Shown: positions 1 through 9,573, counted from the stretch's first letter. The stretch: DNA of 50,477 nucleotides from Xenococcus sp. MO_188.B8 (GCA_030065615.1 JASJDR010000033.1:1-50477), one strand, 5' to 3'. Notes: generated from the letters alone by a model not told the origin. Made by a program: numbers and translations.

Positions 1-68
1 TGAGCACTTAAAAGCTTACGTAGAAAACCAAAAATCTCCTCAAAATTAGTCGCTTCGCGGGTTGCTTA

Positions 69-803
69 TTGGTTTTGATTCATCTCACCGTTAAGCCTAG
101 CGGCTTTAACGGGAGTCCTCTCAAAACATTTTCTGATAGTCAATATACCGCAATAGTATCGCTATATGGGCCACAATCTTATTTCCTAAATTCTCATATT
201 ACTTATCATCCCGCTTTTAATAACACTTTGCTGGGTTTGCGCCTGCTTCAAGCAGATCTAATGTTTATAGATTTATATGACTTTTGGCGACTTCCTGTAC
301 TAAATGGAAATGTTATTTTGGGGTATGGAGAATCTATTGAAAACCAACATACTTGGCTTAACTCTTTTCGGGAACTTCGCCAATCTTTTAGAAATGGATG
401 TTTTCAAGCTTTTGATGTAGATAAAAAATGTTTTAATTCTTGGGTTCTTACTGATTATGGATTAAAAATATCGATGCTGATTGATAATAGTGAATTCAAA
501 TTGAATAATTCCCCATACTATTATTTTTGGAAACGAGATGGAGATAAAGCAGTTAGAGTATCTAGCCTTATAGACAGAATGAAATCAAGTATATCAGCTA
601 TAAGAAATTATAATCCAGTCGTTTTTAACGCTGCGACTGACACCATGAGATACGCTGCTTTCTTTAGATATCTGAAACGCACAAATACTAAATCATGGAA
701 CAACTTTTTGCAACAGATCTCAAATGTTCAGATTCAACCTGAAGTCAAAACCCCGACTCGCTGGAAAATCCCTTTGTTCAGTTCACTAGAACCTAGCCTA
801 TAA
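69..803 (+). CDS. Hypothetical protein, probably 5'-truncated
   Basis: Open frame of 244 codons that I do not recognise. The first usable codon is TTG at 69 without a convincing Shine-Dalgarno sequence. The frame is open back to a TAG at 21 with no better start, and the first in-frame ATG is at 261 (residue 65). The product is soluble-looking and rich in aromatic and basic residues (YYYFWKR near residue 160), with no signal peptide or membrane segment. It is convergent with the STAND gene that ends at 865. A lost 5' part is the simplest explanation of the poor start, but a real TTG start cannot be excluded. Confidence 0.45.
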   Translation: MVLIHLTVKPSGFNGSPLKTFSDSQYTAIVSLYGPQSYFLNSHITYHPAFNNTLLGLRLLQADLMFIDLYDFWRLPVLNGNVILGYGESIENQHTWLNSFRELRQSFRNGCFQAFDVDKKCFNSWVLTDYGLKISMLIDNSEFKLNNSPYYYFWKRDGDKAVRVSSLIDRMKSSISAIRNYNPVVFNAATDTMRYAAFFRYLKRTNTKSWNNFLQQISNVQIQPEVKTPTRWKIPLFSSLEPSL

Positions 804-864
804 AAAACTATTTCTAAAAAACATTTCACCTCTTCAAATTTAAATGTTGATAAGGAATAATTTG

Positions 865-3603
865 TTATGGGCGACGAAAATTATTTTTAAGAAACTTTTT
901 AACGATAGTCAACTTATTATAAATAATCATATTTGTTGGATTATTTTTTCCAAAATATTTTTTCCGCATCTCTAGAGCTTGACTATAATAATATGCGGCA
1001 TACTCGTAGTTTTTTTGATAGAAGTGAACTTCTGCTAAATTATTAAGAGTAGTTGCTATATTTGGGTGAAACTCACCAAAGTTTTCTTCTAGTATTTCTA
1101 AGGCTTGTTGATAATAGCGTTTCGCTTTACTATAGAGATCTTGATTGGCATAAATAAGACCTTGGTTGTTAAGAATATTTGCTATATTTGGATGACGCAT
1201 ACCAAATTTTGCTTCTAATATTTCTAGAGCTTGTTGATAAACATGTTCGGCTTCACCATAGCGCTTCTGCTCGGTATAAAGAGAAGCTTGGTTGTTAAGA
1301 ATATTTGCTATGCTGGGATGGAACTTCCCAAAGTTTTCTTTTAATATATCTAGAGCTTGTTGATAAAGATGTTCGGCTTCGGTGTATTTTTCCTGCTGAG
1401 TATATAGATAAGCTAGATTATTAAGACTTTGTGCTACGTCAGGATGCTTATCTGACAATTGAGATTTTCTTAACTCTAGAGCTTGTTGATAAAAATGTTC
1501 GGCTTCAGAGTATTTTTCCTGCTGAGTATATAGATAAGCTAGATTATTAAGACTTTGTGCTACGTCAGGATGCTTATCTGACAATTGAGATTTTCTTAAC
1601 TCTAAAGCTTGTTGATAAAGATGTTCGGCTTCAGAGTATTGTCCTTGTGATACGTAGAATGCTGCTAGATTGTTGAGACTGATAGCGACATCCTGATGCC
1701 CCTCTCCTAGTAACTTTAGTCTCAAGTCTAAAGCTTCTTGATAGAAAGGTTCAGCATCAGAGAATCTTCCCTGCGACTGGTATAATACTGCCAGATCGTT
1801 GAGAGTGGTCGCAACATCGGGGTGTTCCTTTCCTAGTAACTTTAGTCTCAAGTCTAAAGCTTCTTGATAGAGAGGCTCAGCATCAGAGTATCTTCCCTGT
1901 GAATAGTATAATTCTGCCAGGTTGTTGAGACTGGTAGCGACATCTAGATGTTCCTCTCCTAAACGATTACGACAGGTTTGTAAACTTTTTTCTCTCCATT
2001 GTTCTGCCTGATTGTATATTCCCTGACCTTCATAAAATCTTCCTAACCCCTCAAACAACCAGATAAGATTTTCATCTCTGAAATAATCAATTAATTCGGT
2101 TGCTATATTGCTCAGATGAGGAATAGCTAAAGCTACTCTTTTGATATCTTTCTGGGTCGGAGTCTCAGGAATTGATTGCGCAATAACTATCATTGGTTGA
2201 GTGAATTTCTGCTTAAGTAATTCTGTTTGCTCGTGGGACTTACGCTTAAATAGTTGCCCAATCACCCAGTTGAAGTCTGACAGTAAAGGCTGCAGAAGTG
2301 AGATTTTATTTTTATGCGAATTTCCTAAGGTTTCTAATTTAGCTCGAAAATATTGTTGAATTAGGGAATGAAGTTGATATTGTTGATCTTCTTGATTTGA
2401 ATTTTTTTTTAAGAGATTAAATTTGAGTAAATAGATATCTTTTGAGTTTTTTAATTTCTTGATTTTCTCTGGTCTTTGCTCCTGATAATTAATCTCTTGA
2501 GAATCAGATTTTAACAATCTACTAATTAAATTTTGGCTAATTCTTTTCCAGATAGATTTTTGAGTAGTTCTACTATTCTCTGGTAAATCTTCAGGCAATA
2601 AACCATCTTCTACCCATGACCAAATAAAAGGCTCTGAGGAAAATAACCCTAAATAACATCCTAGTTCTTGAGCTTCTGTTGTTAGTTCTTTCCAAGATAA
2701 CTCGAAAGCTTCTGCCAATCCTAATTGAGCTGTCATGTCAGCTTCTTCAGGATGAATCAATGCTTCTGCTTCTAGCCGGTTTTTTTCTAGCTGATGGATA
2801 ACTTCTTGTATACTATCTGTCGGATGTAAATCTAAATATCTTCCCACTAACTCTAATCCTAATGGTAAATATCCTAACCCTTCACATAGTTCTGAAGGAT
2901 AATCCTTTTTCTGTTCGAGATCGCAGACAATTCTTGAAGCTCCAGACAAAGATCTCAGGAGTTCTAATGCTGCTTCAGGAGATAAGACATCTAAGTTGAA
3001 ATCTTCAATATTTTTTCCTGGTTTTTGTCGGCTCGTAATTAATACCTTAAAATTTTGTTTGACAGAATACAGATAGGATTGAATATTGTCCTGATAGTAT
3101 TTGCCATAATTAGGAACATCATCTAAGACAATTAGAGAATTATCTTTTGACCAATGATTCCAACAATATTGGACTTGACATTCTAGATCTGAGTTCTCTG
3201 GAATATTGAGTTTAAAAGAAGAAACTGCAAAATTGACAATTTGTGTACCGATATCTTTTCTGGCTCTTAACCAACAAATACTTCCAGAATATTTCTCTAG
3301 ATATCTTAGAGCATATTGTCTTGCCAACTCAGTTTTACCAATTCCTCCCATTCCAGATATCGCTACGGTTTTGTTATTTTGTAATAACTGATGAAGATGT
3401 TCTAAATCCTCTTCACGTCCAACAAAATGATTACTAGCGAATAAAGGTAAATTATTGGGAATCCCCGTTATTTCATCAACGCGGATGCCTTCATAATGAT
3501 AATGTTTGCTGTTGTCCTTGTAATCACCTTGAATTTTCTCATTGTAATTACCTTGTTCAATATTTATATTTTTCTGATTCTCTGACTTATCTTCACTATT
3601 CAT
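865..3603 (-). CDS. NB-ARC/TPR STAND ATPase
   Basis: STAND-class signalling ATPase of about 912 residues. The Walker A loop GMGGIGKT lies near residue 85, Walker B LIVLDDV near 160, an ITSR sensor near 190 and a GLPL-like GYLPLGLEL near 247, so the NB-ARC switch is intact. From about residue 535 to 890 there are about eight 42-residue kinesin-light-chain-type TPRs (pattern HPDVAxSLNNLAxLYxxQxxYxEAExxYQQAL), the likely sensor. The short polar N-terminus (NIEQGNYNEKIQGDY) is not a known enzymatic effector domain. ATG at 3603 is preferred; an in-frame TTG lies two codons upstream. Proteins of this architecture act in bacterial signalling, and some STAND ATPases are antiphage sensors; that role is inference here. 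Confidence 0.9.
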   Translation of the reverse strand: MNSEDKSENQKNINIEQGNYNEKIQGDYKDNSKHYHYEGIRVDEITGIPNNLPLFASNHFVGREEDLEHLHQLLQNNKTVAISGMGGIGKTELARQYALRYLEKYSGSICWLRARKDIGTQIVNFAVSSFKLNIPENSDLECQVQYCWNHWSKDNSLIVLDDVPNYGKYYQDNIQSYLYSVKQNFKVLITSRQKPGKNIEDFNLDVLSPEAALELLRSLSGASRIVCDLEQKKDYPSELCEGLGYLPLGLELVGRYLDLHPTDSIQEVIHQLEKNRLEAEALIHPEEADMTAQLGLAEAFELSWKELTTEAQELGCYLGLFSSEPFIWSWVEDGLLPEDLPENSRTTQKSIWKRISQNLISRLLKSDSQEINYQEQRPEKIKKLKNSKDIYLLKFNLLKKNSNQEDQQYQLHSLIQQYFRAKLETLGNSHKNKISLLQPLLSDFNWVIGQLFKRKSHEQTELLKQKFTQPMIVIAQSIPETPTQKDIKRVALAIPHLSNIATELIDYFRDENLIWLFEGLGRFYEGQGIYNQAEQWREKSLQTCRNRLGEEHLDVATSLNNLAELYYSQGRYSDAEPLYQEALDLRLKLLGKEHPDVATTLNDLAVLYQSQGRFSDAEPFYQEALDLRLKLLGEGHQDVAISLNNLAAFYVSQGQYSEAEHLYQQALELRKSQLSDKHPDVAQSLNNLAYLYTQQEKYSEAEHFYQQALELRKSQLSDKHPDVAQSLNNLAYLYTQQEKYTEAEHLYQQALDILKENFGKFHPSIANILNNQASLYTEQKRYGEAEHVYQQALEILEAKFGMRHPNIANILNNQGLIYANQDLYSKAKRYYQQALEILEENFGEFHPNIATTLNNLAEVHFYQKNYEYAAYYYSQALEMRKKYFGKNNPTNMIIYNKLTIVKKFLKNNFRRP
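1385..1636 (-). repeat. Near-identical 126-bp tandem repeat encoding two TPR units
   Basis: Positions 1385-1510 and 1511-1636 are almost identical at the DNA level. Each encodes one 42-residue TPR (KSQLSDKHPDVAQSLNNLAY and following residues). The remaining TPRs of this gene have diverged much further, so this copy is recent. Confidence 0.9.
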
Positions 3604-3810
3604 AATCAAATGCGGTTGCTATTAGTTGATTAAGACGTGATCGCAAAAAATGTTAAATGTTCAATGCTCAATGTTAAATTTATTGTAATAAAAATTCTGT
3701 ATTAAATGTCCATAAGTTTGCGATTAGGGAGAAGCGCGATCGCATTTCTTGCTTATCTAATTCCGCGATCGCTTATTGACTTACTGAATCTTGATTCATT
3801 AGTAATAGTA

Positions 3811-4518
3811 TTAAAGCTGGGGAAAACGTGGTTGCCACCATTGATGTAACTCAAGCCAAACTTGTGCCAAATTTTCGTCATTATGATCTAGTTCCCCATC
3901 TTGACTAGAAAGAGCAATATTGACCCATAAACAACGGCGATCTCTGATACTATCTTTTCCCCACAACCAATCCCAGAATAATCTAGGAGTCAACTCAACC
4001 TGATTGAGAACTGCCGAAAACTCTTTGTGAGTCGCAATACTTTCGCCCCCAGAAGTGAGACAACTACTAACGTAAGTAGTCTGAGCTTTCTCACTATTAC
4101 TATTGGGTTCTTCCACTAGCAAATAAGAACCGATACCTGGAATTTTCTTTACTTGTTGGGTTGCCATTATTCTAGGAGCCAGATTCACATGCTCCTTCAA
4201 TAAATTTGCAATATTCCCTCTAGCTCCGACAAGATAACGCATTTCTAAAGCCAGACTAAGATCGTCTTTTCTGTATAAATAGCGTTTAGCAGACTCGATT
4301 GACTCTCCATTCTCATCTGGTTTTGATGATATGGGCAAAGATTCACTGGACAACTGTTGCCAAGTCGCCAAAGAAATCTGCTCAGGAAAGACAAAATCAG
4401 CAACTCGACGATTACCAACATGGGGATCTGTGGTCGAATAAACTGTTAATACAGCAATTCCCATACTGATAGTTGCCAGGAAACTATTACGCAATTTACT
4501 TCCATTAGACATAATCAT
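3811..4518 (-). CDS. Cyanoexosortase A system-associated protein
   Basis: Protein of 235 residues with a single N-terminal hydrophobic segment (about residues 13-28) and an extracytoplasmic body rich in Trp. It follows the cyanoexosortase gene by 8 bp on the same strand, so the two are almost certainly co-transcribed. Position, size and topology match the conserved partner found directly after cyanoexosortases, analogous to EpsI-type proteins next to other exosortases. Its biochemical role in the family is unknown; assisting substrate processing is inference. ATG at 4518 is used; an in-frame ATG two codons later is equally possible. Confidence 0.75.
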   Translation of the reverse strand: MIMSNGSKLRNSFLATISMGIAVLTVYSTTDPHVGNRRVADFVFPEQISLATWQQLSSESLPISSKPDENGESIESAKRYLYRKDDLSLALEMRYLVGARGNIANLLKEHVNLAPRIMATQQVKKIPGIGSYLLVEEPNSNSEKAQTTYVSSCLTSGGESIATHKEFSAVLNQVELTPRLFWDWLWGKDSIRDRRCLWVNIALSSQDGELDHNDENLAQVWLELHQWWQPRFPQL

Positions 4519-4526
4519 TTATCAAC

Positions 4527-5411
4527 TCAAGTTGTATGTGGATGATCTAATAAACCTTCTTTATTTAATATCCAATAGGCAAAACCAGAAAAAATCATAA
4601 TTGCCACAGTAGAAAAAATCTGTGAACCTTCGGCACCATGCCAATAATCAAATGTAGACTGTTCTGGAATTACCAAAGTCAAAATACAAACCCTAATAAC
4701 TCCCAAAAAGAAACCAATGGCAATAGATACCATCGGAATTGAAAAACATTGAGATTTCTCCACAGGAAAAAAACTAACCAGCAATAAAGATAACTTCAGC
4801 ATCAAGAGGATCATTGGCATACCAGCACAAGGATAATCTACTATCGCCTGATACTCTCCAAGATTTGGCAAAGATAATAATACTTCGTTCCCTCGATTAG
4901 TGACATTGAAACCCAGATAGTAAAGAAAATAGGTAGCAAACTTGGCATTGAGAACTGTAATTCTCACTATACTGTCAATAAAATTTCCAATTACTCCCGT
5001 AGGAAAAAATAAAAACCAAGCAAAAAACAACTCTTTCCCATATTGACCTAAATCTTTAAACCCAGAAGCGATTAATGCCAAACTAATAGCAAAACCGAAA
5101 GGAATCAGTGATAATAAATCGGACTCAAAATTAAACAAAAAGATAGCCTTAATAATTAAGATAATTAGTAAGCTTAAACCAATCAAACTAGAAAAAAAAT
5201 TACTTCTTATATTTATTTTTGATTTTCGTTGCCACAGCAACCAAAAAATCGCCCCATAAAATAAGATATTAGTAGTCAACTGATCAATATTATTAGTGAT
5301 TTTCCAAGCTATACTAAGATGAAATATACTCAAAAATAACAAGCTTGTTAATAGCCAAAGTCCATTATTTTTGGCTATTTTCTTATAATCTTTAAACTCT
5401 TGTTTTATCAT
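4527..5411 (-). CDS. crtA: Cyanoexosortase A
   Basis: Polytopic membrane protein of 294 residues, full length for the family, with about eight hydrophobic segments. The catalytic triad of exosortases is visible: Cys195 in DYPCAGMPM, Arg240 in LGVIRVC and His258 in YWHGAEG. Exosortases cut the C-terminal PEP-CTERM-type signal of exported proteins and pass them to the cell surface. A substrate carrying the PFEFSP variant is encoded at 6515-7261. The gene is divergent from the HpsJ-like gene at 5551, sharing a 139-bp promoter region. The symbol follows the exosortase nomenclature and is unrelated to the carotenoid gene of the same name. Confidence 0.88.
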   Translation of the reverse strand: MIKQEFKDYKKIAKNNGLWLLTSLLFLSIFHLSIAWKITNNIDQLTTNILFYGAIFWLLWQRKSKINIRSNFFSSLIGLSLLIILIIKAIFLFNFESDLLSLIPFGFAISLALIASGFKDLGQYGKELFFAWFLFFPTGVIGNFIDSIVRITVLNAKFATYFLYYLGFNVTNRGNEVLLSLPNLGEYQAIVDYPCAGMPMILLMLKLSLLLVSFFPVEKSQCFSIPMVSIAIGFFLGVIRVCILTLVIPEQSTFDYWHGAEGSQIFSTVAIMIFSGFAYWILNKEGLLDHPHTT

Positions 5412-5550
5412 TACATTTCATATTTAATTAAATCTAGTCACTTTATTTACTCACCGTAATAATACTGATGACAAATAGATTGATGGTCAATATAAATGGC
5501 ACTGTATGCCGATAATAATTAAAGATCAACAAAAGATCAACTAGCTCGCT

Positions 5551-6345
5551 ATGTTTTTGTTAAAAAAATCCAAAAAAAAATACCCATCATCCCAGGACGC
5601 AGAAAAATTTCAGGCAGAAAGTTATCAGCACATCAACCGCAAACTTAGAAGTATTCTTGTTGATCCTGAATATACCACTAAGATCATAGATTTGATCCCC
5701 AAAGTAGGTTATTTGATTTTATTACTTTCGTTTTTAGATTATATTTTACTACTCATACCACCTCAATTTTTAAATCCTAACTGGGAGTTAAATACTATGG
5801 GTCGCATAGTAGAATATGTCTGGGCACCATTAATAGCATTTTTAATGATATTTGTCAGACCACCAGAACAAAAAATCTCAGGATTAGAACGAAAATTATT
5901 ATTATGGCTATCGAGATCACTTTTATTAATAGCTATAATATATTTTTTATTTATACCATTAATTATCTCTAACACTATCAGACTACAACAGAAAAGCTAC
6001 ACTCAATATTCTGCGGTCGTAGATCAACAAAAAAATCAAGTAGATAGTCTAGAAAAAAAACTTAAGCAACTATCAGAACAACAAATAAAAAATAATCTAT
6101 CTCGCTCTCCTTTAGTAAAATCAGAGGACTCTCCGCAAGTGATAAGAGAAACTTTATTATCTAGATTAGAAGAAGAAGAAACTAAGAGCCTTAGCAAGAT
6201 CGAAAAACTTTACGCCAAGCAGAAGAAAAATATGTTAAAAAATTCTTTTAAATGGGCTCTTAGTTCATTGTTTTCGGGTTTAGTTTTTCTTGGTTTCTGG
6301 AAAGCTACTGAGTGGACTAGAAAGATAGAAGAAATGCCTTCTTAA
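5551..6345 (+). CDS. HpsJ-like (HpsJ-B type) membrane protein
   Basis: Protein of 264 residues with three hydrophobic segments at about 48-68, 83-103 and 113-140, a charged coiled-coil at about 145-225, and a fourth segment at about 232-252. It starts at ATG 5551. The pattern and sequence resemble the HpsJ family linked to hormogonium and other extracellular polysaccharide synthesis in cyanobacteria, members of which often sit beside cyanoexosortases. A direct function has not been shown for this subgroup. It is divergently paired with cyanoexosortase A, which supports a role in envelope or exopolysaccharide export. Confidence 0.65.
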   Translation: MFLLKKSKKKYPSSQDAEKFQAESYQHINRKLRSILVDPEYTTKIIDLIPKVGYLILLLSFLDYILLLIPPQFLNPNWELNTMGRIVEYVWAPLIAFLMIFVRPPEQKISGLERKLLLWLSRSLLLIAIIYFLFIPLIISNTIRLQQKSYTQYSAVVDQQKNQVDSLEKKLKQLSEQQIKNNLSRSPLVKSEDSPQVIRETLLSRLEEEETKSLSKIEKLYAKQKKNMLKNSFKWALSSLFSGLVFLGFWKATEWTRKIEEMPS

Positions 6346-6514
6346 ATCTCCCTCAGCTTGAAAAACTAAAGTTGTGAGCTCACGAGTCAGGAATTTAGAG
6401 TTTAAAGTATGGGTCTTTTTGAATATTATCGGGTTCGACAAGGTAATTGGTTATGTCCAAATTAATACAAGAATCTTGGTTTTCAAAATAGACCCAGTTT
6501 AATTGAATTAATAA

Positions 6515-7261
6515 TTATTTCTGCTTCGATCTTTTCCTTAAAATATTAAATCCAAGAAAACTTCCACCAATAATAATTCCCAATGTAGGACTAAATTCAA
6601 AAGGGACTTCCTCCGCGGACTGAATAAAATCAAATGTGGTATCAAAAGCAATTGGAGAATTATTAATTTTCAACTCAACCTGTCTAATAGCGTTAAGATT
6701 GATACTAGGATTATTCGTTTCAAAATCATTGTAAGAGAAATATTGAGTTCCTGTACTTTCAATCTGTTGAATTGAACTTAATGCTGAGTGACCACTGCTA
6801 TCTATAACTGTAAATTGAAAATCAGCTCCTTCAACCAAATCAATTGATAAAATTTCTATTGCCAAAGAATCATGTCCGCTAATGTCTCTAAAATTTTGGG
6901 GCGTAGCGCTTTCAGAACCCCAAGTGAATTTTGCGTATTCAATATCACTACCTGAAGTAGCAGAAACAGAAGCAGTAGAACTACTATCATTAGGATTAAA
7001 TAGTACTTCTACAGAACCACTACCATTAAACATCTTCAATTCTATTGTTCTTTCCCCTAAATCTGTTCCAGAAATACCAGTATCCGAATCTGAAACAGGA
7101 TTATTAAACAAATCTGCAGTTATTAAGTGTCTTTTGAATCCAGGAGCAGGTTCTTCAGTTGCATCAGTAAAAGCATCTAGAGTAAAACTTCTCGCAGGAT
7201 TTTGAGACAACCCCAAGAGCAACGCGCTTAATCCCAAACTACTAGCGATGAAAAATTTCAT
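6515..7261 (-). CDS. PEP-CTERM-type (PFEFSP) exported protein
   Basis: Secreted protein of about 248 residues. It has a signal peptide at the N-terminus (MKFFIASSLGLSALLLGLSQ) and a tripartite sorting tail at the C-terminus: the motif PFEFSPTLG, a hydrophobic stretch (about 17 residues) and a basic end (LRKRSKQK). PFEFSP is the cyanobacterial variant recognised by cyanoexosortases. The mature part is Ser/Thr/Asp-rich and beta-like, typical of cell-surface or extracellular proteins. ATG at 7261 is preferred; GTG at 7276 is an alternative. The enzyme predicted to process it is encoded about 1.1 kb away. Confidence 0.85.
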   Translation of the reverse strand: MKFFIASSLGLSALLLGLSQNPARSFTLDAFTDATEEPAPGFKRHLITADLFNNPVSDSDTGISGTDLGERTIELKMFNGSGSVEVLFNPNDSSSTASVSATSGSDIEYAKFTWGSESATPQNFRDISGHDSLAIEILSIDLVEGADFQFTVIDSSGHSALSSIQQIESTGTQYFSYNDFETNNPSINLNAIRQVELKINNSPIAFDTTFDFIQSAEEVPFEFSPTLGIIIGGSFLGFNILRKRSKQK

Positions 7262-7671
7262 TGTTCCAACTTGCACCTAATCTAATCAAGAAATAAATAA
7301 TTTATAATTCATGTATACTACTTAAGCATATCTTGAAAATCAGAAATTGGCAATAATTATAAATCCATAAATATACTTAAATTATTAAAGATATTTCAAT
7401 ATTAATTAAGAATAAGTAAAAGCACCAAAATAGTTTAGTTTTACTTTTGATAATTACGTATAAACAAGTATTTTTGTCCGTAAAAATTACGAAATTATTT
7501 CCCAGTAGTTGAGGCTAAAAGAGAGTTCATAGTATAACTGCAAGAGTATTATCAAGTTCCAGATATTAATCCCTAAAAATCTGAATTTGAGTAGATACTA
7601 AAAAAAGACAATCAACCTAACTCTATCTCAAGGCTTAGTAATAAATAAGTACGACAATATCTGAAAAATTT
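7262..7671. other. AT-rich divergent intergenic region
   Basis: About 410 bp with no credible gene, between the divergent PFEFSP protein gene and the exported-protein operon. It must hold the promoters of both. It is strongly AT-rich, and I could not single out a defined operator. Confidence 0.6.
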
Positions 7672-8655
7672 ATGCGTATATTAACATCTATATGCTGCAC
7701 TACTATTCTTTTGCCTCTAACAAGTTTATCTGCAAAAGCTAATAGTTTAGAAAATCTGACAGTGGAAATAAAAGAATCTCCTTCTATTGTTAGAAAAGCT
7801 GATTTGTTATCCCACAAGCTATGGACGACAAAAGCAGAAGACCTCAAAAATTTTGTTGCTCAAGCAGAAGATAAAAATTCTATTACGGGAGATAGTCTGG
7901 CAGATAATTCTTGGACAAAATCTGATTCTATTGATACAGAAAAAGCTCAAGAAGTAATTTCTCAATTACAAGGTATTAGAAATACAAATTTTGCTCCTAA
8001 TAGGGGGGCTCCAGGTCTGACTCTTGCAAGTCCATATGGTTTTGGTGCAGATGGTGGAGCACTCTATGCTAGTGTTGGCTATCAGCCTGACACCAGAGGT
8101 GGCGGCGATGGTCAGGGAGATGGGACAGCAAATTTTGGCGTTGGCTTGGGTAATGCTAAAAAAGCTGTAGGGTTAGAACTCAACTACACTATGGCGAGCT
8201 TCGGTAATAATCGAGATTTTGGGACTGGTGGTTTTAACGCCAAAATACATCGACAGTTTCCTGGTGCTTGGGGTCTAGCTGCTGGCTGGAATGGATTTCT
8301 CAATATTGGAGATGAGAATGACTTTGCAAACTCATACTATCTCGTAACTTCCAAGATTTTTAAGATGAGAGAAAGTCTAAATTCTCCCTTTAGTCGGATG
8401 GCAGCTACTGTAGGAGTTTTTAATAATAGATTAAATAGCGATCGCGATTGGGAGTTTGATGTCTTTGGGAGTTTAGCATTTCGGATTGCTCGACCTATTA
8501 GTACTGTTGTGGAATGGACAGGAAACGATTTGGCGATGGGCCTATCTGCTTCTCCTTTTAGAAGAGTTCCTTTTACTTTTAACATTGCAGTACGGGATAT
8601 TGTCGGCGAAGGTGATGGCGCACGACTAGTCTTCGGTGCTGGAATGGGATTTTAA
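7672..8655 (+). CDS. Exported protein, putative outer-membrane beta-barrel
   Basis: Protein of 327 residues with a signal peptide (cleavage probably after LSAKANS, near residue 25). An acidic linker of about 80 residues follows, then a Gly- and aromatic-rich region of alternating strands (YASVGYQP, FGVGLGNAKKAVGLELNY, AAGWNGFLNIG). It ends in Phe, as many outer-membrane barrels do. No family is recognised. It is the first of three co-directional genes (38-bp gap to the next), all exported, and faces the PFEFSP gene across the divergent region. A barrel or porin-like role is inferred only from the strand pattern and C-terminal Phe. Confidence 0.7.
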   Translation: MRILTSICCTTILLPLTSLSAKANSLENLTVEIKESPSIVRKADLLSHKLWTTKAEDLKNFVAQAEDKNSITGDSLADNSWTKSDSIDTEKAQEVISQLQGIRNTNFAPNRGAPGLTLASPYGFGADGGALYASVGYQPDTRGGGDGQGDGTANFGVGLGNAKKAVGLELNYTMASFGNNRDFGTGGFNAKIHRQFPGAWGLAAGWNGFLNIGDENDFANSYYLVTSKIFKMRESLNSPFSRMAATVGVFNNRLNSDRDWEFDVFGSLAFRIARPISTVVEWTGNDLAMGLSASPFRRVPFTFNIAVRDIVGEGDGARLVFGAGMGF

Positions 8656-8680
8656 TTTGTTAACCAACTAAAAAAATATT

Positions 8681-8687
8681 AAGGAGG
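8681..8687 (+). promoter_or_regulatory. Strong ribosome binding site that fixes a GTG start
   Basis: AAGGAGG lies 5 bases before GTG at 8693. It supports GTG as the true start of the next gene, because no ATG occurs before the signal peptide. Confidence 0.75.
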
Positions 8688-8692
8688 AATTA

Positions 8693-9559
8693 GTGAATCA
8701 TAAAAAATCACTTCTAGTAAGTATGGGTTTTGCTTTGGCGCTCTTATCTTTTGGAGAAGCAACCTTTGCTTACGATGATTATGGTACACAAGGAAGTATT
8801 TCGTCTCCTGTTACGGACCCTGGTAGTGGGAGTGATTTTGCTCTAGACGGAGATGGATTGGTTGAGACAGCTTTTAATGGTCAGAGCATTAGCGGTGGAA
8901 ATTTTTCTATTCCACAAGATGTAGTTACGGCGATAATTGGTAGCGATCCCAATATTGGATTAGAGAATAATAGCGGCAATTTCAATGATCGAACTATTGT
9001 TGGTACAGATATTGATGTAGGAGACAATAGTTCTTCAGGAGGTAATTCTGATAATACTATTACCAGAAGAAACTCTTTACCAGAAAATAACTCGATTGAA
9101 GCTGCTACTGGAGCAGAAATAGCACCAGATCAAATTGTAATTTGTCTGACAAATTCCTGTAGTCCAGGTGATAGCGGGAATGGCAATATCATTAGTGTCA
9201 ATGAGCTAGCTAAATTAATTGAAAACGATCTAAATCAAGCTTTAACTGATTTAGCTACAGCTGAGCAAAGTGATTTAAATCTTGCCAATTCCAACTCTGA
9301 GGAGCCAACAGATAACTCTCGTAATATTCTTAGAAGACAGACTTCTAATGATATGGACAGGATTGTCAGAGAAAATTGTGGTTGTGTTCCAGGAGAAAGG
9401 AAGATTGTCCGAGAACCTTTAACGCCAGATAATTCGAAGATCGGTCATAATGTCAAGACAGTGGCTGAAGCTCGCGAAATAGTGGAAATAAAGCTAGACG
9501 AATCGAGCAAATTTATTGAACAAATTAATCAGTTAAAACCAGAAAATAGTCTTTGGTAA
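8693..9559 (+). CDS. Exported protein of unknown function
   Basis: Protein of 288 residues starting at GTG with a strong Shine-Dalgarno sequence. The signal peptide ends near AFAYDD (about residue 27). The mature protein is Asn/Ser/Gly/Asp-rich and probably partly disordered. Cys pairs are visible: CLTNSCSPG near residue 150 and ENCGCVPG near 228, which may form disulfides outside the cytoplasm. The C-terminal 50 residues are more helical. No family is recognised. It is the middle gene of the exported operon, 14 bp from the ATG of the next gene. Confidence 0.7.
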   Translation: MNHKKSLLVSMGFALALLSFGEATFAYDDYGTQGSISSPVTDPGSGSDFALDGDGLVETAFNGQSISGGNFSIPQDVVTAIIGSDPNIGLENNSGNFNDRTIVGTDIDVGDNSSSGGNSDNTITRRNSLPENNSIEAATGAEIAPDQIVICLTNSCSPGDSGNGNIISVNELAKLIENDLNQALTDLATAEQSDLNLANSNSEEPTDNSRNILRRQTSNDMDRIVRENCGCVPGERKIVREPLTPDNSKIGHNVKTVAEAREIVEIKLDESSKFIEQINQLKPENSLW

Positions 9560-9573
9560 TAGGAGCAGTCCCC

